DNA of 64,000 nucleotides from contig CM070713.1 in the NCBI GenBank assembly GCA_036346275.1, forward strand, positions 75,818,382 through 75,882,381, in the 5' to 3' direction. Source of the DNA: Otatea glauca (lineage: Eukaryota; Streptophyta; Magnoliopsida; Poales; Poaceae). Both the position numbers and the translations under genes were made by a program. Positions 45,754 to 57,400 of this stretch are shown here, one piece after another. The notes beneath the pieces were generated by a model. That model saw nothing but the letters and a program-made list of their open reading frames with translations, did not search any database and had not been told where the DNA came from. Positions within the stretch are counted from its first letter, which is position 1, and every line of letters begins with the position of its first letter.

Positions 45754-46626
45754 ATGGCAATGTCGGATCCCACGGCCGCGGTGATCCCCAAGCCCGATGG
45801 CAGCGGCGTTGACGACGACGAGTCGGTGGAGATCCGGGAGGTGTGGGCGGACAACCTGGAGGCGGAGTTCGCGCTGATCCGCGACGTTGTCGACGAGTTC
45901 CCGTTCGTCGCCATGGACACCGAGTTCCCGGGCATCGTGTGCCGCCCCGTCGGCGCCTTCCGCTCCCCGGCCGACTACAACTACGCCACCCTGAAAGCCA
46001 ATGTCGACATGCTCCACCTCATCCAGCTCGGCCTCACCTTCTCCGGGCCACGCGGCGAGCTGCCGGCACTCGGCGCCGGCCGCCGCCGCTGCGTCTGGCA
46101 GTTCAACTTCCGCGAGTTCGACGACGCGTGCGACATCTTCGCCTCCGACTCCATCGAGTTGCTCCGACGCAGCGGCATCGACTTCCGCCGCAACGCCGAG
46201 CGCGGCGTCGACGCGCAAAGGTTCGCCGAGCTCCTCATGTCATCCGGCGTCGTGCTCAACGACTCCGTCTACTGGGTGACCTTCCACGCGGGCTACGATT
46301 TTGGGTACCTGCTCAAGATCCTCACCTGCAACAGCCTCCCAGACACGCAAGCCGGCTTCTTTAAGCTGATGAAGATATACTTCCCGACCGTGTATGATGT
46401 CAAGCACCTCATGAAGTTCTGCAACAGCCTGCACGGCGGGCTGAACAAGCTCGCCGAGCTCCTCGACGTGGAGCGCGTCGGGGAGTCCCACCAGGCCGGG
46501 TCTGATAGCCTGGTCACGTCGTGCGCGTTCTGGAAGCTCAGGGAGTCGTTCTTTGCCGGCTCAACTGAGAAATATGCAGGCGTGCTGTATGGGCTCAACG
46601 CAGAGAATGGTGTCAGTGCACATTGA
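45754..46626 (+). CDS. CAF1: CCR4-associated factor 1 (CAF1/POP2) deadenylase
   Basis: Catalytic subunit of the CCR4-NOT complex; shortens mRNA poly(A) tails in the cytoplasm and so starts mRNA decay. Intronless, 290 aa, the usual length of plant CAF1. The RNase D-like (DEDDh) fold is visible: EIREVWADNLEAEF at about 26-39, then D55 and E57 in AMDTEFPG, D182 in HAGYDFGYLLK, and H246 and D251 in SHQAGSDSL. CVWQFNFREFD near 113 and YDVKHLMKFC near 214 are also family blocks. The start at 45754 (MAMSDPTAAV) gives a normal family N-terminus; the next ATG (45760) is equally possible. The frame is open upstream to 45511, adding 81 non-conserved residues, which I treat as leader. GC-rich codon use is typical of intronless grass genes. 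Intact; CAF1 genes are often stress-induced (family knowledge). Confidence 0.93.
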   Translation: MAMSDPTAAVIPKPDGSGVDDDESVEIREVWADNLEAEFALIRDVVDEFPFVAMDTEFPGIVCRPVGAFRSPADYNYATLKANVDMLHLIQLGLTFSGPRGELPALGAGRRRCVWQFNFREFDDACDIFASDSIELLRRSGIDFRRNAERGVDAQRFAELLMSSGVVLNDSVYWVTFHAGYDFGYLLKILTCNSLPDTQAGFFKLMKIYFPTVYDVKHLMKFCNSLHGGLNKLAELLDVERVGESHQAGSDSLVTSCAFWKLRESFFAGSTEKYAGVLYGLNAENGVSAH

Positions 46627-49538
46627 TGGGTGTGGTGCTCTCTTTGAATTACAGCTCTTCTGACTGGATTGCCTTAGGACAGGAAATGAGCAAGAGGGCA
46701 AAATGAAGACCAGTTCTGTACGTTAAATTTTGTCTCACTCATTTCCATTTCATCTGGATATATTGTGGGTGTAGTGTTTTTCAGTTATTCCTGTTGAAAT
46801 AGTGATCTGTATTTATGCTGTTAACTCTTGCTGCGCGTTTTCATCTTTCTCCAAGCAAGATAAAAGATCACCTTTAAAGATTAGGGGAGGAACTCTTCCT
46901 TTGGAACACTGGCATCAACACAATTAGCCCCCCAATATATTATTTTATCTTCAGGGCAAGAAGAATCAATTGTGTTGCTCTTTTGCCACTCACATGTATC
47001 ATCATTTTAACTCCCCTAGTGTGTCCTTGGTGGCTTGCTGTGGCATTATGTGCTGCCTCTCGAGGTCGCGGTTGCTTCCGCTGCCGTTGCCATACTTTGC
47101 CTTGCCAGGCCACCGGTGGCGGCTTAATTACCTGGCCATAGTTTTGGGTGGCGGCGTAGTGCTTGTGCTGCGCGGAGGCATGGTTTGATACTAGGGAAGC
47201 CATTTTGCTTAGGGGATAACCTAACAAAGGGGATAGGTTCTGCACGGGCCATGGCCGCCATCCGTTTTGGGCCGTATGCAGTTTAATTTGCGACCCCGTT
47301 TGTTCACGATTGTTCTTCTTCCCTTGTGTGATCCAATGTCAGTCCTCCGTATGCCTTCTTCCTTGAGGAGTGCTCGTGCTTCCATGATTTTTTTTATAGT
47401 TACACAAATATTAAATTATAAATAAAAGGTAGATGATGATTATTTACCCTCTCTTACTCTAAGATTTATACAACTTATATTGGGAAGGGAAAACATCGAA
47501 TCACTGCTTGTGCTTCTATGCTTTCTCTAAGTATGCTTATTCTGCTTTTATTACTATTATTATTTACCCCGCAACCGAATTGGAGCGCGCACAGGGCTCC
47601 TGCCCGGCTCCGAGCCATGCCACACTGTCCACGTCGCTCCCTACTTCTCGGCCGTTCGATCTTAGTGCGTGGGAGGTGCCAGCCGCCCGATTTGAGGCGG
47701 TTCGCCCCGCGCAGCGGGCGTGGTCGCAAGAAATGCCATCGCCCCGCGGGTTGTACCCGCGTGTCCCTAGGCTCTTGAGGTGGACATTCGGGTTGGCTCT
47801 TTTAGGCCGACTCGAGGCACGACGTTATGATCCGGCACGAAGCCTGATCCGGCATGAAGTGGGCCGTGCTGGGTCGGCATGACACTGTAACACGGGCCGT
47901 GCGGGCTTGAAAATCGGGCACGATGGGCGGCACGGCCCGACACGACACGACACTGTAGAATAGGCCATACCGGGCCCGATGACCCAGGATATGAGGAAGA
48001 AGATCACTGATTCACAGAGCATAACTGCTATGGATGCATCCAGTAGCATGAATCAACCCCTATCGCCGACACCTGAGAGAGATGTACAAAACAGGAGAGA
48101 GCCGAGAGAGACTGAGAGACGGTGCAAGAAGCTGCTCTCTCTCGCTCGTCGCTCTCAATCTCTCAGCTCTCTCTCTCATCAGTTTCTCTCGTCTGTCTCG
48201 CTCACTCTCTTTCTCGCCTATTGCCCCCTCTCTCGCCTGTGTTGAGCACATCCCCCTCGTTCTATGTAACTGTTCAAGAATAAATAAATTTTAGTTCTTT
48301 TTCTCATAATATTTGCATTCACTGCCTCAATTCTATACGACTTCGGCTCCTTTCCTCTCATTGCAATAGTGCAAATGGGTCGGATCTGGACTGGCACGGC
48401 ACGAAGCAGGCACGAAACGTAAATGGGCCGTACCTGGGCTCGCCAAAGGCAAGCCGGGCCGTCGCGGCCTGGCACGGCGGGCACAACGAGCCGTCGCGGC
48501 CCGGCACGGTTCAAACACGAAGCACAATGAGTCCGTGCCGTGCCGGCCCGGCACGTCGCCCAACTCTGTCCCTAGCCGGCGCGCTGCCTTCAGCCCCTGA
48601 GGATAGCAGTGAGCAACACCAAGGAGGAAGAGAGGAGGGGTCCCTGCGGAATGGGGCAACCGCGGTGATACGCTGAACGGAGGTGCGTTCCGGGGAGGCG
48701 GAGACCTGCGACTTCCGAGGCGGTGGAAATGGGTCTCCCTCACCGGTGCCGGCGCCCATCCCCATGCCATCTCATCGTGGTGAGGCCTCTTTCTGTTGTT
48801 CGATCTGGCCCCTAATGTGATTTCTTTTTCTTCATCCTCCCCTAACGTGAAGAACCAGAGGGTGTTCATGCCATACAAGGCTTCTTCTTGGTGTGGGGGG
48901 CAGGTACATCGTCTAATCGTCAGGCATTGTGATTTCTGCAAAATAGGCCAGGCCGTTGTGCCTCTTGTAGCAGCTAGCGGCCATCCCGACAAGGCGGCAA
49001 GCATACATACTGCTGTCTCTGCCACAGCCTTGGTTGATTTCGCTAGGTAGCAATCTACGAACTCACCATCTTTTTCCTATCTAAATTATTTCGAATATAT
49101 TTTATCGATTACTTATTTGTTTTCTCAATTTTTTGGTGGAGGTCCAAATGATCAGTAGCTTCATACATAATATTTAGAACTGAGTAATTACAAGGGGAAA
49201 GAACTAATTTGTGGAGGAAATAGCTAAATACGTGATGTTCCATCTGCTATGTAAGTTGTCTTGAATTACTTGATCCATCGATTTTCTTGGATTTACTTCA
49301 GTCCTGAGCAGTTCAGCTAGAAGTTTTGTTGTAAACGATGTGCTAGATTTCAGTAGCTTAGCAAAATGTTTTAAAGTTTTCTTAGTATCGGGGTGCTTCA
49401 TTTACTCAAATCTGTTCATCGTATCAAGTAAATGTGCACACACTTGTTCCTTCTCGATTTGTTTACTTTGAGCCAGCCCATAACGACGTGCAAATTGAAG
49501 GCAGGGAAGGAGTATTGCAGCTTGGAGTAGTAGCTTGT
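46627..49538. other. Intergenic, repeat-derived GC-rich patches
   Basis: The CAF1 3' region is followed by a GC-rich stretch (about 47570-48000 and 48380-48570) full of GGGCCGTGC/GGCACGGC words, of the kind found in hAT-like repeats. About 48080-48240 is a CT-repeat-rich block followed by AATAAATAAATTTTAG near 48280, which looks like the end of an LTR or transcript. No complete element border was found and the long minus-strand frame 48333-49025 has no domain. Confidence 0.5.
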
Positions 49539-50778
49539 CAAGGATTCAAATTTCATTTTCCCATAAAATCTCGCTTAGCACCGAAATCTAAAATCTCGGA
49601 CGAAATTTGAAAACCAAAATTCAAATCCGGTCCATTTGCAATCGAGAAATCCCGAAATTTCTGGTGAAATACCCGAAATTTCGGTGTTTTTGCACTGGCA
49701 GAAAAGTGGGTCAAACGATGACGAAAAATGTTGAAATTTTTTTGAGAGTCCTTGCACATTGGTGATATTGTCATAAAAATTTCTGATAATTTTGAAGCAT
49801 GTGGAATTTTTTAAAATTCAAATATTGCTACTGTCCTGATAAAACGCTTACCGGCAATTTTGAACCGAATGAAAAATGGGACAAACCACGTTAGAAAATT
49901 TTGAAATTTTTTGTGCATGGTTATGATGCATCACTAATATTCTCATAAAATTTTTAAATGATGATCAAGTTTCATGAATTTTCTAAAATTTGAACAACTG
50001 CCATGTTAAAAGACTTACCGGCAAACTTGAACAAAATGAAAAATAGTCCAAACCATGTTAGAAAATTTTGAAAATTTTTGTGGATGGTCCTGATGTAACA
50101 TTAATGTTTCTATAAAATTTTTAGATGATGATCATTCTTAAAGATTTTTTAAAAATCCTGGTAGTGCTACGTCCTGATAAAAGTCTGATGATCAATACAT
50201 AGATTTACTCAAAAAAGGTTTAAATTTTTTGAAAATGTTACAAAAGGGTGATAAGGAAATTCTTAATATCTCATAAATTTTTTGAATCATGATCACACTC
50301 TAATAAATTTATAAAATTCTTATAAGGCACAGTACCATTTATGTTCTTTCTCTTTTTGATTTTTGAAATATAATATAACAAATGAAGTTCAATGCTTACA
50401 TAGATTTGATTGATCTAACAAAAAAAGTTGATTTTTTTTGAAAATTTTATAGAATGGTACTGAGACAATTCTTAATCTCACATAAAAATTTTAGATCACG
50501 ATCACACTCGAAAAAAATTATAAAATTTTGACAAGATTACTGTCCTAATTATGTTTATTTTGTTCATTTTTTATTTTTTAAAGATACCAAATAAAGTTCA
50601 ATTATTTTGAAATTTTTATATGATCCTACACTACTAAAGATAGTACCATAAAATTTTCAGATTATTATCAAGTCTGTACAATTTTTTTTTTAAAAAAATC
50701 ATTCGGCTATTAGTTTAGATTTCGTGGTGGCCCGAAATCCGAAATTTCGACGAAAAATCTCTGAAATTTGTATCCTTG
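49539..50778. mobile_element. hAT-like non-autonomous element, 1.24 kb
   Basis: The left end CAAGGATTCAAATTTCA pairs with the right end TGAAATTTGTATCCTTG. Subterminal CCGAAATTTCGG-type words occur at both sides. The same termini (CAAGGTT...) and similar subterminal words define 52623-53934, which has an 8-bp target duplication. Here the 8-bp flanks (tagcttgt, ctgcatgc) do not match, so one border may be slightly off or the insertion is old. The interior is AT-rich, with repeated 'ataaaattttta' phrases and no transposase. Confidence 0.65.
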
Positions 50779-51492
50779 CTGCATGCACATCTCTTGCCCT
50801 TCTCGCATCATTCTCAACTTTGTCATCGGCTGCGTCGCCATCATTCGTGCTGCATCTTAAGGGGAAACCTGTGGCATGTCTTGGTGTGCCATACACGGTG
50901 TCTCTGTCCAACACTGGGTGTATTTCTCATAAATATTTTTATGGCCGCATCAATCGTTTCGGCAGCAGCTATGCTATTTTGTGCATGGCTTTTCAGTACA
51001 CGCTCTACCTCTGACGTCATCTATGGTCCGAACAGCGCCTGAATTTCAGCCGTCGAGAGGAGAATTTCTAGCTTTAGCTGTAATTTGCACTTGTGCCGTT
51101 TTCAGTCTACGAAAAACTTCGATATTTTCGACCCAGAATATGATCAGGCCCCCCTTGGACCAATAATTTCGATTCCTCCATCCAACGAGAAAAACGACAG
51201 CCCCGCGACAAATTTAACATAAAGAAGGCTAGAGATTAGAGAGCAGATCATAGCCCAAAAAGACGAGGAAAGTATCAGAAAAGGCTATTGAATAACTTGT
51301 CAAAAAAAAGGCAGAAAAGATGGAACTAAAGGTTGCATGATTAAACACCATTTCTTATAAACAAACAAAAGGGAGAAGAAGGGTGGAGGGAAAAAGAGAG
51401 CAGCGCCATTTCACAATTCCACCCCTAGAAAACACCCTTCTGAACACTGAACCTCCCAAGAACTGTCCTGGCTGAACGAATGGCCGTCCACT
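50779..51492. other. 3' region of the bHLH gene
   Basis: No gene is supported. The last 250 bp before 51493 probably include the bHLH 3' untranslated region on the minus strand. A short degraded stretch next to the hAT-like element has no recognisable content. Confidence 0.5.
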
Positions 51493-54400
51493 TCATTGAT
51501 TACCTCCGGCGCCAGTGTCCGTGATGGTCCGGGAGTCATAGCCACCTGCGCCATTCACCAATGGAGGCGATGTAGGGCTGCCACCATCGTTCAAGAGCCC
51601 TCCAGCGCCGCCCATGGGGCGGATGGAGGGGCGGGGAAGAAGGGACGACGACGAGGTGGCAGAGGAGATGGTCGACGCAAGAGAGATTGGCATCAGGCAG
51701 AGCCCCTTGCCCTGCAGGTACTGCATGGCGGAGCCCATGTCCTCCTCCATCAACCTTGCCACTTGTCGCTCCGTCACCCGCAGGGTGCTGCCACCATTGT
51801 CGCCGTTGCTGTTGCCTACGGCGGCATTGCCGTTTCCGCTGCCGCTGGTACCGTTTCCATTCCCGTTACTCTGCAAGACGCATTTAAATGCTAGAGTAAA
51901 TAATATCATAAAACCAAATGGTTTTTTTGTACAAACTATCAGAAAACTACAGATTTTACTATCTATTTCACAAAACTACAGATTTTGGAAGAACTTGTTT
52001 CATAAAACTACATGTAAAACAAGTGAGTTTAGGCCCATATGATAGCCTCACATGTGAGTGAAACGGGAAATAAGAGCGCGTGAGATCGTCATGCGGGTCC
52101 ACGCTGTCAGACCCGTTACAAGAAACGGTTAATTCTAAAACATTTAGTTTTGTAAAACAAATTCTTTTAAAACCTGTAGTTTTGTTATACAAGTTCTCCT
52201 GAAATATGTAGTTTTGTAAAATAGAATATAAAATCTGTAGTTTTTGATAGTTTGTATAAAAAACCTGTAGTTTTGTGAAACAAATTCTTCTAAAATATGT
52301 AGTTTTTTAATAGTTTGTATAAAAAATATGTAGTTTTGTGAAATTTACTCTAAATATTATGATATTGGCTATTGAGAAAATAACTCAAAAAAAATACAAA
52401 AGCTGACGGGTATTTCATCAAATTCGGGCTGGTTGAGCTTGTAGTAGCTGGGGTATGTTCAGGAGCTGGAATTTTGTCCTTAGTGGGCTAGTAGCTCCTA
52501 CAGCCTAAATGCTTTATCAGTATTCAGTTGTGCTCACTTTTCAGGCGTGTTTTTACTTTTTGTCTCAAGTTCTTGAACTTCAAGATACCTTTCATCTTTT
52601 TTTTTTCTTGTTGGGTTGGTATCAAGGTTCAAAATCTCAGCTGAAATTTCGAATTTTAGCTAGGGCCGAGATTTCAAATCTCGGCGGGATATTTTTTTGA
52701 AAAATTTCAAATTGCTACAGTGATTTCGGCCTTTTAGACCGAGATGATCACAAATTTGACAAATTTTATTTTTTTTTGGACCGGATTTCGTACAAATTTT
52801 TCTGTGGCGAATTGTAATGCTTTTTGAGGAATGCATGTAAAAATTTTGCCAATATATACATATATATATATATATATTATGTAACCCTAGAAAGTAGTGA
52901 CTTCCAAGAATTGTAGGCCTAGCATGCTAAGACGAGTTGACTATTATGATCGTCAACTAATTTAGTCTCTAAAGTATAAGATTCATAAAATTAGGCCAAA
53001 TCAAAATCTAACTATGGATATGGAAGGATGTTGGTAATATTGGTTAGGACTTTGGATCTGTCCGGTCTAAAAAGTTGCTTTTCTATATGGAGCAAATCAT
53101 GTAGAAATATTTCCCATGTGATGATCATTGAACAAATATAGTTGAGAATGTATTTCGGTGAGATTTTGAGTTTTTTTTTGACCGAGATGATCACAAATTT
53201 TCACTCAAAGATAGGTCAGTAAAGAAGCTTAAATTCTTAGACTACACTACACTGCACTACAGAGAGACTGACCAATATATACTCAGCCCTACAACATCGA
53301 TCGTCTTCAGACTTCAGGTTTTATCTCCTCAAAAGCGACAGGAAAGAGCAGATGAAAACTAGTGCAACCATCATTATCATCATCAATTCATCATTAATAA
53401 ACCACGAGTCAATAAGAGGGTAACCAATACTAATACCCTTAATGCCTCAACTGAAGATGAATCTTACAAAAGAAAAAAATAACATCGTGCAGAATGTTGT
53501 TGCTGCTACGTGCTATCCAAATACATGCATGACATTAACTGATCAATACATCAATGAAAAAGGCAGTGTAATCACAATACCTAGCTACTACTCGTCTTGC
53601 ACCCAAGCTCGAGCCTCCCATAGCATAGGAGATTGATTAATCAATAACAATAGGATTTCAGATAGTATTTTATGTGCAAATACTTAGTATTTTGCATTCA
53701 AACATATAGGAAATGTAGATAATTGCTTGCATGATTTTTTTTCTAGCCTGAGGAGACCATTTCACATGGGGTTGAAAATAGCCAAAATTTCAGTGATTTG
53801 GACCGAAATTTCGGTTTTACTGGCCTCAAAAATACCGGATTGAAAATTTGGTTTTTGAATTTCAAAAATCTCGCCGAAATTTTGAATTTCGTCCGCCTCC
53901 GAGATATGGCCCGAAAACGAAATTTGTAACCTTGGTTGGTACCCACTAATCCTTGATCAGTTCCTTAAGCAATGTTATGGCACATCTCCTTTTGATTCGA
54001 TGCAATTTTTTAAGCATACTATTGTTTTTAGTAGCTCTTTTCGGTGACTTCCAGTCCTCCAAATGGCAATGTTGGAATCCTTGGTAGGATTTAGCATATT
54101 TATGTTATACCATATGGACTTCAAGAGGGATCCACTTTAGACAAAAATAATCATTTTCCGTATAAAACTAAAGAAAGTTAAATGGGTCAAAATCAATACA
54201 CCAGCTTTAAAGATGACACGATTATGAGTACCTATTTGCACCAAACCGATGGTCAAAAAGCTAATACTTTCCCTATACACTTTGTGACGTACTGAACATC
54301 ATTAGAGCATTTCAGGGTTCAACCTATGTGGCCCACGCAAGTTAGCTAGTATGGCCAGTACTATCAACTGGGTCGTTATTGGTGCTCTTATTTTTCAACA

Positions 54401-57400
54401 TGAAAGATCATATAAAATAATGGAATAATTCATACTATACCACTTCAAATACTGACAACCACCGAAATACCACTCTAAAGATTTTTCTTCAGAAAATACC
54501 ACACCAAACATGTTTAGTTCCATACAACACTTGCATTATTATGTTGAGTAGATATATATTAAGTATTTCCTAATATCTACCGTTCTGTTGAATTTAGCAT
54601 GCCCTCGGTTTCTCTGATTTTGGAACCTATGTTAGTAGAACGTTAATGTTGTTAGAATTCTAATGTTGCAATGTATGTCTCTTGTTCAACATGCTTCTTT
54701 CAATCCTACTTATTGTTAGATTATTATGGGATGGTCCATAATTAATTTAATAGAAATTCCAAAAGGCCCATTAGAATACTAGGAGTCATGAAATTGGTTT
54801 AGTACCATATGGGTAATTGAGAGAAGGTTTGACCAACTTAAATAGTTGAGTTGTGTGTCTCTCAATTAGCAAGGTGGAAAAGGGTAAAAGCTGTGCCACA
54901 CGCGCGCGCGCGCGCCGAGCCGAGCCGAGGCGAGGCGAGGCGTGTGCGAGTCGAGTCGAGTCGAGACGAGACGTGACGTCCTTTGCATTCCCGCCTCTGT
55001 TTTTGCGCGCACAAGTAGCAGAGGGAGCAGGCCTCCGGAACCTCGCCCTTCTTGAGATCTTGCTCGAGATAGAAGGCCGATAAGATTTTTGGGGAGCGAC
55101 CACGCGATCGCCGAAGGTGTTCTGAAGCGCATCGCACCGCAACGCGCGTCGCGACCTGCATCAACCTCTTCATCGCACTAACGCTTCATCTGCGACAACC
55201 CGTGATCGTCTACTTCGACCGTCATGGCGAACGAGAATGTTACACTGCGCTGTGCGCTAAGTGGCACCGGCTCAAGGGTATATTAACTTATACCGTGTTT
55301 TATTCATGCCGATTTCTTGTTCATTAGTCTTTGCGTATGAGATAGATAATTTGTTATCTAGTACCTTTGGCTTTGAACAAAAATGCATCTTTGTTTAATC
55401 ATGATTTACGTAATTACGTGGATTAAAATATTGAGAAAATTCCTAATATTTCCAACAATCCAAAACCTTATTCTAGGAATTTTACAACATCTGGTTTCAC
55501 GCGCGCTTAAGCCAACTATATTTGTGGCGCAAATTACAAGCGTTGGCGCTAAGATGATTTTGTGGTTGATCGCCATGAACGTGTATCACGTTGCGCAAGG
55601 CAAACCATACTGAGTGGGCTCTCTCCGAGCAGAGAGTGCCTTCACCACCATGGATAACTTGTTCAGAGGCGCCGTGATTAGTGTTCTTGGAGAAAATCTT
55701 GTTGATGTGTACATGATTTTGCCAAGTGGTAAAGAAATGTGGGATGCACTTGAGGCAAAATTGAGTCTCCGACGCGGCAATGAACTCTATGTCATGGAGC
55801 AGTTTCATGACTACAAGATGGTTGATGACCACTCTGTAGTAGAACATGCTCATGAGGTTCAAGCTTTTATAAAGAACTTGAGAATTTTACATGTGCATTA
55901 CCCGACAAGTTTGTGGCGGGATGCATCATAGCTAAGTCGCCTCCTTCTTGGAGGGATTTTGCCACTACTCTAAAACACAAGAGACAAGAGTTCAGCGTTC
56001 TTTGGTCTCATTGGGTCTCTAAATGTTGAGGAGAAAGCGAGGCAAAAGATATACGTGGGAAAGAAAGTTCTAGTGCCAATTTGGTACAAAGAAAATCTTT
56101 CAATTCAACAAGAAGAATAAAATAAGTCCGAAAAGCCCGAGAACAAGAACAAGGCCGCTCAAACTACTAGCTTCTAGAAGAAGAATAAAGGAAAGGAAAG
56201 CGCTTTATCAGAATGGTGCGATCATTGGGCAAAGGATTGCCACGATCGCAAAGACAATAAGCGAAAAAAGTCCGCTAACGTTGTTATTGGCATATCGAGG
56301 AGGAACATCCGGGTATGTTTCAATACCTACCGCTCTATCGGTATGTCGTTCACTGATTGGTGGATTGACACGGGGCCAATATACATGTTTGTCTTGACAG
56401 ATCCTTATTCTCTTCTTACCAGTCGCAGGGCTACCTCCGTGTTGATGGGGAATGGGTCGCAGCATTTATGCGTGGAGTCGGCACAGATTGACTTGAAGTT
56501 TACTTCGGAAAAGTCGTGCGGCGAGAACGTGCATCACGTGCCGTGATAAATAAAAACCTTGTCGTGGTCTCTATTGTGTAGAGATGGTTTTAAGGTAGTT
56601 TTGAATCCAATAAATGTGTTGTTTCTAAAATTGGAACTTTTATTGAAAAGGCTATGAGAGCGGAGGCTTGTTTCGCTTGTCTTTGTGGACATGAATAAAA
56701 TTGTGAATCATGTTTGTAATCATGAGACGATGTTTGGCATTCACGACTTTGTCGTATTAATCTTGGTTGCATGATGCGGTTAGCAAGATGAATTTAATCC
56801 CAAAATTTACCCAAGTCAAAGGTTCTAAGTGTCAAGTGTGTGTGCAATCTAAGCAACCTCGCAAGCCTCACAAGGCAAATGAGGCGAGAAATTTGGCACC
56901 GTTAGAACTAGTTCATACCGATTTATGCGAGATGAGCGGGAGTTGACAAAGGGTGGTAAGAGGTATTTCATGACTTTGATTGATGATTCTACTAGATATT
57001 GCTATGTGTATTTATTAAAGTCAAAAGATGAGGCTTTTCACTATTTTAAGATCTATAAAGTCAAGTGAGAACCAACTTGAGAGAAAAATCAAGCGGGTTA
57101 GGTCGGATCGTGGTGGAGAATACTTTTCTAATGAGTTTAATTTATTCTGTGAGGAACATGGAATAATCCATGAGAGGACGCCTCCTATTCGCCCCAATCA
57201 AATGGGGTTGCCGAAAGAAAGAACCGTACTCTAATCGAGATGGTTAACGCCATGTTAGAAACAATGGGACTTTCCAAGGAATGGTGGGGTGAGGCTATAT
57301 TGATCGCTTGTCATGTCCTAAACAGGTTCCTACAAAGAATAAAGAAATCACACCATTCGAGGAATGGGAGAGGAAAAGATTAAATTTCTCTTATTTACGT

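Noticed and set aside
45601..46364. Long ORFs on the other frames of CAF1 (205 and 173 codons)
   Set aside because: Shadows of a GC-rich coding exon; only the plus frame from 45754 has the DEDD exonuclease motifs.
48333..49025. 230-codon minus-strand ORF
   Set aside because: It covers GC-rich repeat words (GGCACGG...), has no domain and competing frames; treated as repeat-derived.
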